64,000 nucleotides of DNA from Candidatus Blastococcus massiliensis AP3 (GTDB lineage Bacteria > Actinomycetota > Actinomycetes > Mycobacteriales > Geodermatophilaceae), in assembly GCF_000582785.1 (NCBI RefSeq), contig NZ_HG931174.1, forward strand, positions 959,367 through 1,023,366, read 5' to 3'. A program made the position numbers and the translations under genes. Below, piece after piece: positions 16,327-25,486 of the stretch. The notes under the pieces are model-generated. The model saw only the letters and a list, made by a program, of their open reading frames with translations. It ran no database searches and was not told where the DNA came from. Within the stretch, counting starts at the first letter, position 1. Each line of letters begins with the position of its first letter.

Positions 16327-17940
16327 TCAGTAGCTGAACCTCCCGACGGTGCTGCGCAGGTCCGCGGCCATCCGGGAGAGGTCGTCCACCGCGGTGCGCG
16401 TCTGGGTCAGCGCCTGGGTGGTCGAGTCCGCGGCCCCGGACACGTTGGAGATGTTGTCGGCGATCTGGCCGGCTCCATCGGCGGCTTCCTGCACCGAACG
16501 AGACATCTCGTTCGTGGTGGCCGTCTGCTCCTCCACCGCCGAGGCGATGGTCGTCTGCCGATCGGAGATCTGGGCCACGATCGCCGAGATCTCCTCGATC
16601 GCGTTCACCGCGGCCGTGGTGTCACCCTGGATGGCCAGCACCCGCTTGGCGATGTCCTCGGTCGCCTTGGCCGTCTCCTGCGCGAGCTCCTTGACCTCGT
16701 TGGCGACGACCGCGAAGCCCTTGCCGGCCTCACCGGCGCGGGCGGCCTCGATCGTGGCGTTCAGGGCCAACAGGTTCGTCTGCTCCGCGATGCTCGTGAT
16801 CACCTTCACCACGTTGCCGATCTCCGCCGAGGACTCGCCCAGCTTCGCGACCGTGGCCGTCGTCGTCTCCGCGGCCGTGACCGCCCGGCTGGCGACCTCG
16901 GAGGCCTCCGCAGCGTTGCTCGCGATCTCCCGGATCGAGGCACCCATCTGCTCGGCACCGGCGGCGACGGTCTGGACGTTCCGGCTGACCTCCTCCGCGG
17001 CACCGGCGACGATGCCCGACTGGGCCGAGGTCTCGCCGGCCGAGGCCGAGATCTGCGACGAGGACGCCGACAGCTCCTCCGACGACGCCGCCACCGCGTC
17101 CGCGGACTGCACCACGGAGGACAGGACCTCGCGCAGGCTCACCTGTGCGGCGTCGATGGCCTTGGCCATGCGACCGAGTTCGTCGTCGGAGTCGACGTCC
17201 GTCACCACCGTGAGGTCGCCGGCTGCCATGGCCTCGGCGGAACGCTGCACCGACCGCACCGCGGCGGTGATCCGCCGGACGACGAGGACGGTCAGCACCG
17301 CGGCGGCCAGGACGGAGCCCAGAGCGACGGAGATCAGCAGCGTGATGGCGCTGTCGGCCCTCTCGGCGGCGGCGGCGTTGCGAGCGGCGGCCTGCTCGGA
17401 CTGCGAGACGCCTTCGAGCTCCATGTCGTCCGCGATGATCTGCAGGAGCGGCTGCAGGGTCTCGGACTGGACCTGCGCGAACGTCTCGAAGTCGCCGCGG
17501 TCGGCGGCTGGGAAGAGGTCGGTGGTCAGTGCCTGCACGAACTCGGCCCGCGTGGCCATCATCCGCTCCATCGCCTCGGTCTCGACGATGAACGGTTCGT
17601 ACGCGTCGTAGCCGGCCTGCAGGTCGGCGTTCTTGTCCTCCATCTGCTCGAGCAGTTCCGCCCGGCGCTCGGGACTCGCGACGGCGTACTCCAGCGTGCG
17701 GGCTCGGTGCGCCGCGTGCGCCCGTTGGACCTCCGACAGCGCGTTCAGCGGCTGGAGGTTCTCGGAGTAGATCTGCTCCTGGCCGTCCCGCATGTCACCG
17801 ATCCGATCGATGGCGAGCCAGTTGGTGCCCAGGACGACCACACCGAGCAGCGTGACGACCGAGCCGATCTTGACGCCGATCGGCCGATTCGCGAACCACC
17901 CCCGGGGGCCGGATCGGATGGTGCGGGACGGGACGGTCAT
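16327..17940 (-). CDS. Methyl-accepting chemotaxis protein 2
   Basis: This 537-residue chemoreceptor has a first membrane segment near residues 22-42 ([18 protein letters not shown]) and an extracellular helical sensor to about 185. A second membrane segment ([22 protein letters not shown]) is followed by HAMP and the signalling domain with the [20 protein letters not shown] tip. It ends GRFSY with no CheR tether. The start is the ATG at 17940, with GGAG 8 bp upstream. The signalling half is nearly the same as in the flanking receptors, so the three probably arose by duplication. The ligand is unknown. Confidence 0.93.
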   Translation of the reverse strand: MTVPSRTIRSGPRGWFANRPIGVKIGSVVTLLGVVVLGTNWLAIDRIGDMRDGQEQIYSENLQPLNALSEVQRAHAAHRARTLEYAVASPERRAELLEQMEDKNADLQAGYDAYEPFIVETEAMERMMATRAEFVQALTTDLFPAADRGDFETFAQVQSETLQPLLQIIADDMELEGVSQSEQAAARNAAAAERADSAITLLISVALGSVLAAAVLTVLVVRRITAAVRSVQRSAEAMAAGDLTVVTDVDSDDELGRMAKAIDAAQVSLREVLSSVVQSADAVAASSEELSASSSQISASAGETSAQSGIVAGAAEEVSRNVQTVAAGAEQMGASIREIASNAAEASEVASRAVTAAETTTATVAKLGESSAEIGNVVKVITSIAEQTNLLALNATIEAARAGEAGKGFAVVANEVKELAQETAKATEDIAKRVLAIQGDTTAAVNAIEEISAIVAQISDRQTTIASAVEEQTATTNEMSRSVQEAADGAGQIADNISNVSGAADSTTQALTQTRTAVDDLSRMAADLRSTVGRFSY

Positions 17941-18101
17941 CGTGGGCTCCAAGGGTGTGCGCGACACCGGGGGACCGCCGTCGCCCCGGCCGTTGTTCTC
18001 GTGCGGTACGAGCAGAGAATGGCGCACGAATGCTGCGGCCCATCCGCGTTTCTGTTGGTGTCGGGACTCAGCCACGAGAAAGTCCGGCAAGCTCATCGGC
18101 T

Positions 18102-18137
18102 GCGTTTCCATGTCGACATCTCCGACACAGAATGCGC
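18102..18137. promoter_or_regulatory. GTCGAC palindrome upstream of receptor gene 2
   Basis: The 10-bp palindrome ATGTCGACAT (18110-18119) is flanked by GCGTTTCC on the left and AGAATGCGC on the right. It lies about 170 bp before the start of receptor gene 2 and resembles the dyads upstream of receptors 1 and 3. Confidence 0.5.
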
Positions 18138-18154
18138 GTCGTCGGTAAAGGACG

Positions 18155-18186
18155 AGGGGCGCGCGACCCATTGGTCGCGCGCCCCT
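18155..18186. terminator. Hairpin terminator after receptor gene 3
   Basis: A perfect 14-bp stem (AGGGGCGCGCGACC with GGTCGCGCGCCCCT) has a 4-base loop. It lies 34 bp after the stop of the leftward receptor gene. Confidence 0.85.
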
Positions 18187-18219
18187 GTCCGTTCCGGGCC
18201 TGCCCCGGCGGCCGGTCGC

Positions 18220-19827
18220 TCAGTAGCTGAACCTTCCGACGGTGCTGCGCAGGTCAGCGGCCATCCGGGACAGCTCGTCCACGGCGGTGCGCGTCTGGGT
18301 CAGGGCCTGGGTCGTGGTGTCCGCCGCGGCCGAGACGCCGGTGATGTTCTCGGCGATCTGACCGGTACCGCTGGCCGCCTCCTGCACGGAGCGGGACATC
18401 TCGCCGGTGGTGGCGGTCTGCTCCTCCACCGCGCTGGCGATGGTGGTCTGCCGGTCGGAGATCTGCGCGACGATCGTGGAGATCTCGTCGATGGCGGCGA
18501 CGGCGGCGGTGGTGTCGCCCTGGATGGCCAGCACCCGCTTGGCGATGTCCTCGGTCGCCTTGGCCGTCTCCTGCGCCAGTTCCTTGACCTCGTTGGCGAC
18601 CACCGCGAAGCCCTTGCCGGCCTCGCCGGCCCGCGCGGCCTCGATGGTGGCGTTCAGCGCCAGCAGGTTGGTCTGCTCGGCGATGCTGGTGATCACCTTG
18701 ACGACGTTGCCGATCTCGGCCGAGGACTCCCCCAGCTTGGCGACCGTGGCGGTCGTGGCGGCTGCGGCGTCCACGGCGCGGGCCGCGACCTCGGAGGCCT
18801 CGGCGGCGTTGCTGGCGATCTCGCGGATGGAGGCGCCCATCTGCTCGGCACCCGCGGCCACGGTCTGCACGCTGCGGCTGACCTCCTCCGCGGCACCCGA
18901 CACCACACCGGACTGCGCGGACGTCTCCTCGGCCGAAGCCGAGATCTGCGCCGAGCTGGCGCTCAGCTCCTCCGAGCTGGCGGCGACGGCGTCCGCGGAA
19001 CCGACGACGGTGGCCATGACCTCGCGCAGGTTCGCCTGCGCGGCGTCCAGCGCGGCGGCCATCTGTCCGACCTCGTCCTTGCTCGTGACACCGGTGGCGA
19101 CGGTCAGGTCACCGATGGCCAGCGCGTCGAGCGAGCGCTTGACCTGGGTCACCGGCCGGGTGATCGAGCGCATGGTCAGCAGCGTGACCCCCCCGATGAG
19201 GAGGAGGCCGGCGACGGCGATCGCGATGCTGATCATCTGGGAACGCGCGATGGCGTCGTCCAGCCGCGTCTGGGCCACCCCGCTCTCCGCCTCCAGCGCG
19301 TCCTTCGCCGCACCGACCGCGCCGTCGGTGAGGTCGTTGGCCACCTGGATCTCCTCCCACCGGACCATGGCGGCCGCCTGGTCGGCGATGGCGAGGTTCA
19401 CGTAGGCGGTGATGGCGTCGGTGTAGGCGCCGAAGCTCTCGCCCAGGCCGGCGACGGTCTCGGCACTCTGCCCGGTCAGCTCGATGGTCGTGAGCTCGGC
19501 GAGGAGCCCCTCGGGGGTGGCGATGTCCTCGGCCAGCTCCTCCAGCTGGGCGGCCGGGTCGGGGCGGACCGTGGCCTTGTAGCCGTCCACCTTCAGCTCG
19601 CTGGCCCGGGTGTCGATCTGCAGGACGAGCTCCTGCGCCTTCTCGAGCTGTGCGAGTTCGGTGCTGGCGTCGCGAACGGCGGCATTGCCGACCAGGGACG
19701 AAGCCAGCATGCCGCCGCAGGCGAGGACGACGGACCCGGTGAGGATGCCGAACTTCACCGCCAGCGGCCGGTCGGCGAACCAGCCGGAACGCCGCCCGGC
19801 AGCGGAAAGTGGTGCAGTGGAATTCAT
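18220..19827 (-). CDS. Methyl-accepting chemotaxis protein 3
   Basis: This 535-residue chemoreceptor has a first membrane segment near residues 25-45 ([20 protein letters not shown]), an extracellular helical sensor, and a second membrane segment ([20 protein letters not shown]) near 190. HAMP and the signalling coiled coil with the intact [20 protein letters not shown] tip follow, ending GRFSY. The start is the ATG at 19827. It is the first of the three leftward receptor genes. Each is preceded by its own non-coding interval with a dyad and followed by its own hairpin, so they look like separate transcription units. The ligand is unknown. Confidence 0.93.
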   Translation of the reverse strand: MNSTAPLSAAGRRSGWFADRPLAVKFGILTGSVVLACGGMLASSLVGNAAVRDASTELAQLEKAQELVLQIDTRASELKVDGYKATVRPDPAAQLEELAEDIATPEGLLAELTTIELTGQSAETVAGLGESFGAYTDAITAYVNLAIADQAAAMVRWEEIQVANDLTDGAVGAAKDALEAESGVAQTRLDDAIARSQMISIAIAVAGLLLIGGVTLLTMRSITRPVTQVKRSLDALAIGDLTVATGVTSKDEVGQMAAALDAAQANLREVMATVVGSADAVAASSEELSASSAQISASAEETSAQSGVVSGAAEEVSRSVQTVAAGAEQMGASIREIASNAAEASEVAARAVDAAAATTATVAKLGESSAEIGNVVKVITSIAEQTNLLALNATIEAARAGEAGKGFAVVANEVKELAQETAKATEDIAKRVLAIQGDTTAAVAAIDEISTIVAQISDRQTTIASAVEEQTATTGEMSRSVQEAASGTGQIAENITGVSAAADTTTQALTQTRTAVDELSRMAADLRSTVGRFSY

Positions 19828-19958
19828 CGGATTACCGTCCTGGAGGGGGCATGGGGTGCATGCCCTGGATGTGGGTGACAGCGAGTGTGCTCACTCCACC
19901 GGGCCCGGAGAAGCGCCGAGGCGCGCGTATTCCGACATGTGATGTGTACGCCGGGTCA

Positions 19959-19999
19959 GCGCATTCCGGCGACCCATGTGTCGACACGGGAAATGCGTC
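19959..19999. promoter_or_regulatory. GTCGAC dyad upstream of receptor gene 3
   Basis: GCATTCC (19961-19967) and GGGAAATGC (19988-19996) flank the palindrome TGTCGACA (19978-19985). This is the third example of the same arrangement found upstream of receptors 1 and 2. Confidence 0.55.
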
Positions 20000-20061
20000 A
20001 CCACCCCGTCAGGGCGGGCGGCTGGAATGCGTTCCCGCGGAGCTTCGGGGATACCGGCCCT

Positions 20062-20075
20062 CGATGTCGACATCG
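20062..20075. promoter_or_regulatory. 14-bp perfect palindrome CGATGTCGACATCG
   Basis: The palindrome is centred on the same GTCGAC core as the dyads upstream of the receptor genes. It lies about 235 bp before the receptor 3 start and 89 bp after the otsB stop. Confidence 0.5.
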
Positions 20076-20163
20076 GCGGTGCGACGACCTGTGACGGGGG
20101 CGAAGGCCGTCTTCCACCGGAGCGCGACGCGAGGCCGGGCCGTTCCGGATCAGTCGAGTTCGA

Positions 20164-20904
20164 TCAGTCGAGTTCGGCGGCCAGTAGCTGGAGGACCGCG
20201 ATGGCGCCGGCCGGATCGGCCACCCGGTACCGGGCGGCGGTGTCGCCGTCCCCCACCTTGACCGTGACGTCGTCGTCGGCCAGGGCACGGAAGGCGTCCT
20301 CGTCGGTGACGTCGTCGCCCAGGTAGAGCGTCGCTCGCGCGCCCACTTCCCCCGCCAGCCGCAGCAGGGCGCTGCCCTTGTCGGCATCGGTCACGGCGAG
20401 TTCGAGGACGTCCTTGCCCGGCTTCAGCGTCAGTGACGAATCGGCGAGCGAGCGGGCCTCGTCGAGGAGCGCGGCGGCGGCGTCGCGGTCGGCGACCGGC
20501 CGCACGTGCACCGCGACACTGGCCGGCTTCACTTCCAACCGGGCGCCGGCGACCCGGGCCACGACGGGCTCGAGCAGGGCGGCCAGCTCGTCGCGGCGCG
20601 CGGCCAGCTCACCGGTCAGCGGCCCGTCGAACTCCGCGCCGTGGCTGCCGACCCAGCGGAACGGGCCGGTCAGTCCGCTGGTCGCCTGCAGGTCGGCCAC
20701 CCCGCGACCGCTGACGAGGGCCACCGTCACCCCGTCCGCAGCCGCGAGCCGGCTCAGCACCTCGGCGACGCCTGGCTCCGGCACCGCCGCGGACGGCTCG
20801 TCCCGGAGGCGTGCCAGCACCCCGTCGTAGTCGCTCGCGACCAGCAGCGGTCGCCTGCCGGCCAGAGAGGCCAGCGCCGCGTCGAGTTCAGTGGAGGGGC
20901 TCAC
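20164..20904 (-). CDS. otsB: Trehalose-6-phosphate phosphatase
   Basis: This 246-residue HAD-superfamily phosphatase removes phosphate from trehalose 6-phosphate in the cytoplasm. Motif I is SDYDGVLA near residues 23-30 (catalytic Asp-x-Asp), motif II is ALVSGR near 61-66, and the late acidic motif is LYLGDDVTDEDAFRAL near 195-210. Length and motifs fit OtsB/TreP. The start is the ATG at 20904, overlapping the otsA stop by 4 bp, so the two steps of the pathway are made from one coupled transcript. Confidence 0.95.
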   Translation of the reverse strand: MSPSTELDAALASLAGRRPLLVASDYDGVLARLRDEPSAAVPEPGVAEVLSRLAAADGVTVALVSGRGVADLQATSGLTGPFRWVGSHGAEFDGPLTGELAARRDELAALLEPVVARVAGARLEVKPASVAVHVRPVADRDAAAALLDEARSLADSSLTLKPGKDVLELAVTDADKGSALLRLAGEVGARATLYLGDDVTDEDAFRALADDDVTVKVGDGDTAARYRVADPAGAIAVLQLLAAELD

Positions 20905-22391
20905 CCCTGGGCCCCGCCGCGGCCGGGGGAGAGGGGGGCGGAGGCACGGCCTGCCCGCCGCCCGGTGGGCTGTCCGGAGGCCTGGTCGTTGAGCGCGGTG
21001 AAGAAGGAGCTCGCCCAGTGCTCGAGGTCGTTGCGGAACAGGTGCCGGCGCATCGCCCGCATCCGCTTGGCCGCCTCGGTCGGCTCCACCCGCAGGGCCC
21101 GCAGCAACTGGCTCTTCACGCCGGCGATGTCGTGCGGGTTGACCAGGAAGGCCTGCTTGAGCTCCGCCGCCGCCCCGGCGAACTCCGAGAGCACCAGCGT
21201 GCCGCCGAAGTCACCCCGTGCGGCCACGTACTCCTTGGCCACGAGGTTCATCCCGTCGCGGTACGGCGTCACGAGCATGACGTCGGCCGCGCGGTACAGC
21301 GCCGCGAGTTCCTCGCGCGGCATGGACTGGTTGAAGTAGTGCACCGCCGGACCCGCGATCGAGCCGAAGACCCCGTTGATGTGGCCGACCTGCTGCTCGA
21401 TCGTCTCGCGCATGTGCACGTAGTGCTCCACGCGCTCGCGGCTGGGCGTGGCCACCTGCACCAGCACGGTGTCCGGCGCCTCGACCGCGCCGTCCTCGAG
21501 CAGCTCCTCGAAGGCGTTCAGCCGGACGCCGATGCCCTTGGTGTAGTCGAGCCGGTCGACGCCCAGGATGATCTTCGACGGGTTGCCGAGCTCCGCCCTG
21601 ATCTCCTTCGCCCGCGCCAGCACCTCGGGGGAGCGGGCCAGTTCGTCGAAGGACGCGACGTCGATGGAGATCGGGAACGCGCGCGCAGCCACCGTCCGGC
21701 CGTCGTACTCGACGATCGGGCCGCGGGCCGGGAGGTCGTGCAGCCGACGGGCGAGCTGCACGAAGTTGGCGGCGGCGGCGGGCCGCTGGAAGCCGACGAG
21801 GTCCGCGCCGAGCAGTCCCTCCACGATCGCCGAGCGCCAGGGCAGCTGCGTGAACAGCTCGTACGGCGGGAACGGGATGTGCAGGAAGAACCCGATCGTG
21901 AGGTCGGGCCGCTGCTGGCGGAGCATCGCCGGCACCAGCTGCAGCTGGTAGTCGTGCACCCAGACGATCGCGTCCTCCGCGGCGATCTCCGCCGTCCGCT
22001 CCGCGAAGCGCTTGTTGATCTGGACGTAGGTGTCCCACCAGGCGCGGTGGTACTCCGGCTTCTCGACGACGTCGTGGTACAGCGGCCACAGCGAGGCGTT
22101 CGACATGCCCTCGTAGTAGCGGTCGACCTCCGGCTCGGACAGCGGGATCGGGATCAGCGACATCCCGCCGGACTCGAAGGGCTCCGGAGCCTCGCCGGCC
22201 GACCCCGACCAGCCGACCCAGGCGCCGCCTCGTCCTGCGACGAACGGCTCCAGCGCCGTGACCAGACCACCCGGGCTGCGCTGCCAGCGCGTGCTGCCGT
22301 CCGGGTCGGTGACCTGGTCGACCGGCAGGCGGTTGGCGACGACGACAACGGGGCTCTCGGCCCCGACCTCTTCACCTGTGCGATCGGTCAT
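20901..22391 (-). CDS. otsA: Trehalose-6-phosphate synthase
   Basis: This 496-residue retaining GT20 glycosyltransferase joins glucose from a nucleotide-glucose donor to glucose 6-phosphate. Landmarks are VVVANRLPVD near residue 18, VWVHDYQLQLVPAMLR near 143, FFLHIPFPPYELF near 168 and GVDRLDYTKGI near 274, which holds the donor phosphate-binding Arg and Lys. The start is the ATG at 22391. There is no strong ribosome-binding site. Trehalose made by OtsAB is an osmolyte and desiccation protectant, in keeping with the N-acetylglutaminylglutamine genes 4 kb away. Confidence 0.95.
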   Translation of the reverse strand: MTDRTGEEVGAESPVVVVANRLPVDQVTDPDGSTRWQRSPGGLVTALEPFVAGRGGAWVGWSGSAGEAPEPFESGGMSLIPIPLSEPEVDRYYEGMSNASLWPLYHDVVEKPEYHRAWWDTYVQINKRFAERTAEIAAEDAIVWVHDYQLQLVPAMLRQQRPDLTIGFFLHIPFPPYELFTQLPWRSAIVEGLLGADLVGFQRPAAAANFVQLARRLHDLPARGPIVEYDGRTVAARAFPISIDVASFDELARSPEVLARAKEIRAELGNPSKIILGVDRLDYTKGIGVRLNAFEELLEDGAVEAPDTVLVQVATPSRERVEHYVHMRETIEQQVGHINGVFGSIAGPAVHYFNQSMPREELAALYRAADVMLVTPYRDGMNLVAKEYVAARGDFGGTLVLSEFAGAAAELKQAFLVNPHDIAGVKSQLLRALRVEPTEAAKRMRAMRRHLFRNDLEHWASSFFTALNDQASGQPTGRRAGRASAPLSPGRGGAQG

Positions 22392-22421
22392 ACCGCCCGG
22401 AACCCTACCGACCCGTCCCGG

Positions 22422-22781
22422 TCAGAGCAGGCCGGCCGCCCCGTAGGCCCCTGCCGCGGCGCCGATCCCGAGCAGGAGCGTCGTCAGCACGTAGCCCGCT
22501 GCCCGAACCGCGCGCCCCTCCTCCGCGAGCCGCACGACGTCCGCGCCGAGGGTGGAGAAGGTGGTGAGGGTGCCGCAGAAGCCGGTGCCCACCAGGGCCA
22601 GCACCCAGACGGGGACGTCGGCCAGCCCCAGGAGGATCCCCAGCACGACGCTGCCCGCGACGTTGACGGCGACCGTGCCGACGACGGACCCGGGGCCGCG
22701 GCGGGCCACCGCGAGGCGCTCCGCGAACAGCCGCAGCGGGGCGCCCGCCATCGCACCGAGCACCACGAGCCACGGCGTCAC
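22422..22781 (-). CDS. crcB: Fluoride channel CrcB/Fluc, second subunit
   Basis: This 119-residue protein has four membrane segments. It carries the Fluc signatures GAPLRLFAER near residues 13-22, GTVAVNVAGS near 34-43 and GTGFCGTLTTFSTL near 64-77. The start is the GTG at 22781, overlapping the stop of the preceding crcB by 4 bp. Paired crcB genes are common in actinobacteria and probably make a heterodimeric fluoride exporter. It lies 30 bp upstream of the otsA start on the same strand. Confidence 0.9.
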   Translation of the reverse strand: MTPWLVVLGAMAGAPLRLFAERLAVARRGPGSVVGTVAVNVAGSVVLGILLGLADVPVWVLALVGTGFCGTLTTFSTLGADVVRLAEEGRAVRAAGYVLTTLLLGIGAAAGAYGAAGLL

Positions 22782-23170
22782 GGTGCCGGGACCCGCGGCG
22801 TTGCGGCTCGGCCGGCTCTCGTTCCCAGCGCCGCAGCCGCGATCCCGCCGGCGACCGAGGCGAGCACGTACCCCGCGGCGGCTCCCGGATGTCCGCCCTC
22901 GGTGAGCTGCACCGTCTCGAGGGCGAACGCGGAGAAGGTCGTGAACCCGCCCAGGAGGCCGGTGACCAGGAAGGGGCGCGGCCAGGTGGCGTCGGGGAAC
23001 CGCGGCACCACCCGGCCGAGGAGCAGCCCCAGGAGCAGGCAGCCCGTCAGGTTGACCAGCAGGGTCGCCCAGGGCCAGCCGCCGGCGTCCGAGGGCAGCG
23101 CCTCGGCGACACCCCAGCGGGCCAGCGCGCCGAGCGCGCCCCCCAGTGCGGCGGCGGCGTAGGCGACCAC
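22778..23170 (-). CDS. crcB: Fluoride channel CrcB/Fluc, first subunit
   Basis: This 130-residue four-helix membrane protein has the family signatures GGALGALARWGV near residues 9-20, GWPWATLLVNLTGC near 30-43 and GLLGGFTTFSAF near 70-81. The start is the GTG at 23170 with GGGGGA just upstream. It overlaps the second crcB by 4 bp. I looked upstream for a fluoride riboswitch and did not recognise one. Confidence 0.9.
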   Translation of the reverse strand: MVAYAAAALGGALGALARWGVAEALPSDAGGWPWATLLVNLTGCLLLGLLLGRVVPRFPDATWPRPFLVTGLLGGFTTFSAFALETVQLTEGGHPGAAAGYVLASVAGGIAAAALGTRAGRAATPRVPAP

Positions 23171-23263
23171 GTATCCCCCTGCTCCACGTCGGCACCGGCA
23201 TCGGGCAGCATGCCACTGACGAGGGCGCACGACGGCGTGGCCCCGGGCAGCAGAGGAGATGCC

Positions 23264-24349
23264 GTGGGCCCGCTCTCGGGTGTGCGCGTGGTCGAGTTCG
23301 CAGGGCTGGGGCCGGGGCCGTTCTGCGGCATGCTGCTGGCCGACCTGGGCGCCGACGTCGTCCGGATCGACCGGCGCGGGCCCGGCGGCGCCCTCGGGGG
23401 CACATCGCTGCTGGACCGCGGGAAGCGGTCGATCGCCCTCGATCTCAAGGACCCGGCCGACGTCGAGGTGGTGCGGGCCCTGGTGCGCCGGGCCGACGTG
23501 CTGCTGGAGGGCTTCCGCCCCGGTGTCATGGAGCGCCTGGGGCTGGGGCCCGACGCGCTGCTGGGGGAGAACCCCGCGCTGGTCTACGGCCGCATGACCG
23601 GCTGGGGGCAGACCGGTCCCCTCTCGCACACCGCGGGCCACGACATCGGGTACATCGCGCTCACCGGCGCCCTCGGCGCCAGCGGACGCCCGGACGAGCG
23701 GCCGGCGCCGCCGATGAACCTGCTCGGCGACTTCGGCGGCGGGGGAGTGTTCCTCGCGCTGGGCGCCGTGGCCGCGCTCCTGCACGCCCGCGCGACGGGG
23801 CAGGGCCAGGTGGTGGACGCCGCGATCGTCGACGGCACCGCCGTCCTCACCACGATGATCCACGGCATGCTCTCCACCGGCGGGTGGAGCGACGAGCGAG
23901 GCACCAACCTGCTCGACACCGGTGCGCCGTTCTACGACGTCTACCGCTGCGCCGACGGGCAGTTCCTCGCCGTCGGCGCGCTGGAGCCGCAGTTCTACGC
24001 CGCGCTGCTGGAGGGCCTGGGCGTCGCCGGGGACGAGTCCTTCCCCGACCGCTACCAGCCGGACCAGTGGCCGGCCCTGCGGGAGCGCTTCACCGAGCTG
24101 TTCGCGAGCCGGACCCGCGACGAGTGGTGGAAGGTGTTCGCCGGCACCGACGCCTGCGTCGCCCCGGTGTGGTCGCTGGTCGAGGCGACCCAGGACGAGC
24201 ACAACCGCGAGCGCGAGGTCTTCGTCGAGGTGGACGGGACGACGCAGCCCGCCGTCGCCCCCCGGTTCTCCGCGACCCCGGGCTCCGTGGGCCGGATCCC
24301 GAAGGCCGGCGAGCACTCCGACGAGATCCGCGCCGAACTCGGCCTGTAG
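23264..24349 (+). CDS. Alpha-methylacyl-CoA racemase (CaiB/BaiF family III CoA-transferase fold)
   Basis: This 361-residue protein begins with the family N-terminus LSGVRVVEFAGLGPGPF and has LGADVVRIDR near residue 30. GHDIGYIALTGALG near 125-138 and LLGDFGGGG near 155-163 match the active-site region (His and Asp) of MCR/AMACR-type racemases, which epimerise 2-methyl-branched acyl-CoAs. MHGMLSTGGW near 200 is also typical of this subgroup. The start is the GTG at 23264 behind AGGAG. It is a single gene, divergent from crcB. A dispersed repeat begins just after its stop. Confidence 0.85.
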   Translation: MGPLSGVRVVEFAGLGPGPFCGMLLADLGADVVRIDRRGPGGALGGTSLLDRGKRSIALDLKDPADVEVVRALVRRADVLLEGFRPGVMERLGLGPDALLGENPALVYGRMTGWGQTGPLSHTAGHDIGYIALTGALGASGRPDERPAPPMNLLGDFGGGGVFLALGAVAALLHARATGQGQVVDAAIVDGTAVLTTMIHGMLSTGGWSDERGTNLLDTGAPFYDVYRCADGQFLAVGALEPQFYAALLEGLGVAGDESFPDRYQPDQWPALRERFTELFASRTRDEWWKVFAGTDACVAPVWSLVEATQDEHNREREVFVEVDGTTQPAVAPRFSATPGSVGRIPKAGEHSDEIRAELGL

Positions 24350-24352
24350 GGC

Positions 24353-24435
24353 GCGTCCTCCCTCACCGCCGAGCGTCCTCCCTCACCGCCCACCGTGAGG
24401 CAGGACGCTCGATGATCAGGTCACCTGATCGTGGC
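24353..24435. repeat. Dispersed intergenic repeat, copy A
   Basis: A direct repeat of GCGTCCTCCCTCACCGCC is followed by a 16-bp hairpin with one mismatch (24371-24386 with 24395-24410) and then by the palindrome GATCAGGTCACCTGATC. Copy B at 31248-31332 is about 90% identical over the whole length. The element joins the 3' ends of two convergent genes, and its right end encodes the last residues and stop codon of terC. Confidence 0.85.
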
Positions 24436-25446
24436 GGGGGAGTGGCGACGCCGGAGCGGCTCGAGCTCGGCCATCTCCTCGTCGGTGGCGACGCGGAAGG
24501 GCGGGGTGGCAGGGGGCTGCAGGGCGCTGCGGCCCTGTCCCCGCGTGGCCCGGAGGCTGAGCACGACGGATCCGCCGATGAGCACCGTGATGACGGCGAG
24601 GCTCACGGTCGTGGGGATGTAGAAGACGTCCACCTTGAGCAGCATCTTGATGCCGACCCACACGAGGACGAGCGCCAGGCCCACCTTGAGGTAGACGAAC
24701 CGGTGGATCAGATCGGCCAGCAGGAAGTACATGGCGCGCAGGCCGAGGATGGCGAAGGCGTTGGCCGTGAAGACCAGGAACGGCTCGTCGGTGACCGCGA
24801 AGATCGCCGGGATCGAGTCCACCGCGAAGATGATGTCGGTGATCTCGACGAGCACCAGCACGGCCAGCAGGGGAGTGGCCATGAGCACCCCGGCGCGGCG
24901 GATCACGAACCGCTGACCGTGGTACGCGTCGGTCATCGGCACGTACCGGCGGAACAGGCGGAGGGACCGCGACGTCGAGGGGTCCAGGTGCTCGTCGCGC
25001 TGCCGGATCATCCGGACGCCGGTCCAGAGCAGGAACCCGGCGAACAGGTAGAGGATCCAGCCGAAGCTCGCGATGAGCACCGAGCCGCCGGCGATGAAGA
25101 GCCCCCGGAAGACCAGCGCGCCGAGCACCCCGAAGAACAGCACCCGGTGCTGGAACTCCCGCGGGACGGCGAAGAACGTGAAGATGATCGCCCAGACGAA
25201 CACGTTGTCGACGGCGAGGGACTTCTCGATCAGGTAGCCGGCGAAGTACTGCTGACCGAACTCCGCGCCGTGCGCCCACCACACCCAGGCGCCGAACGCG
25301 ACGCCGATCGTGATCCACACCGCCGACCAGGCGGCCGCCTCGCGGACGGCGATCACGTGCGCCGTGCGGTGGGCGAACAGGTCGATCGCCAGCATGCCGA
25401 GGATCAGGCCCAGCACCGAGAACCAGAGCCACAGGGAGACGTCCAC
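24421..25446 (-). CDS. terC: TerC/Alx family membrane protein (manganese export)
   Basis: This 341-residue membrane protein has eight or nine hydrophobic segments and the TerC signatures SLAVDNVFVWAIIF near residue 76 and ITDIIFAVDSIPAIFAVT near 200, with intramembrane acidic residues. Members such as Alx are linked to Mn(II) efflux and tellurium resistance. The start is the GTG at 25446. Expression is very probably controlled by the yybP-ykoY riboswitch in the leader. The C-terminal ATIR and stop codon lie in a dispersed repeat, so its extreme C-terminus may have been replaced by insertion of the repeat. Confidence 0.9.
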   Translation of the reverse strand: MDVSLWLWFSVLGLILGMLAIDLFAHRTAHVIAVREAAAWSAVWITIGVAFGAWVWWAHGAEFGQQYFAGYLIEKSLAVDNVFVWAIIFTFFAVPREFQHRVLFFGVLGALVFRGLFIAGGSVLIASFGWILYLFAGFLLWTGVRMIRQRDEHLDPSTSRSLRLFRRYVPMTDAYHGQRFVIRRAGVLMATPLLAVLVLVEITDIIFAVDSIPAIFAVTDEPFLVFTANAFAILGLRAMYFLLADLIHRFVYLKVGLALVLVWVGIKMLLKVDVFYIPTTVSLAVITVLIGGSVVLSLRATRGQGRSALQPPATPPFRVATDEEMAELEPLRRRHSPATIR

Positions 25447-25458
25447 GCGCGTACCACT

Positions 25459-25486
25459 CCTCCAGTCGGAACGTGCCAACTGGAGG
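25459..25486 (-). promoter_or_regulatory. RBS-sequestering hairpin in the terC leader
   Basis: CCTCCAGT (25486-25479) can pair perfectly with ACTGGAGG (25466-25459), which contains the terC ribosome-binding site. The same CCTCC also closes the riboswitch's first stem by pairing with AGGAGG at 25581-25576. The two pairings exclude each other, so ligand binding would free the ribosome-binding site. Confidence 0.7.

Larger units (their letters stand above)
19828..20163. other. 336-bp non-coding interval upstream of receptor gene 3
   Basis: This interval contains the GTCGAC dyad at 19959-19999 and the 14-bp palindrome at 20062-20075. No credible gene is seen. It must hold the promoter of receptor gene 3 and the end of the otsBA transcript. 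Confidence 0.8.

Noticed and set aside
18093..18100. GCCGATGA (minus strand) as a FliA -10 for chemoreceptor gene 2
   Set aside because: It has one mismatch in the -10 and no -35 match at the right distance; the receptor genes more likely use another promoter type.
23171..23263. Fluoride riboswitch upstream of crcB
   Set aside because: I looked for the conserved crcB-motif blocks on the minus strand and did not find them.
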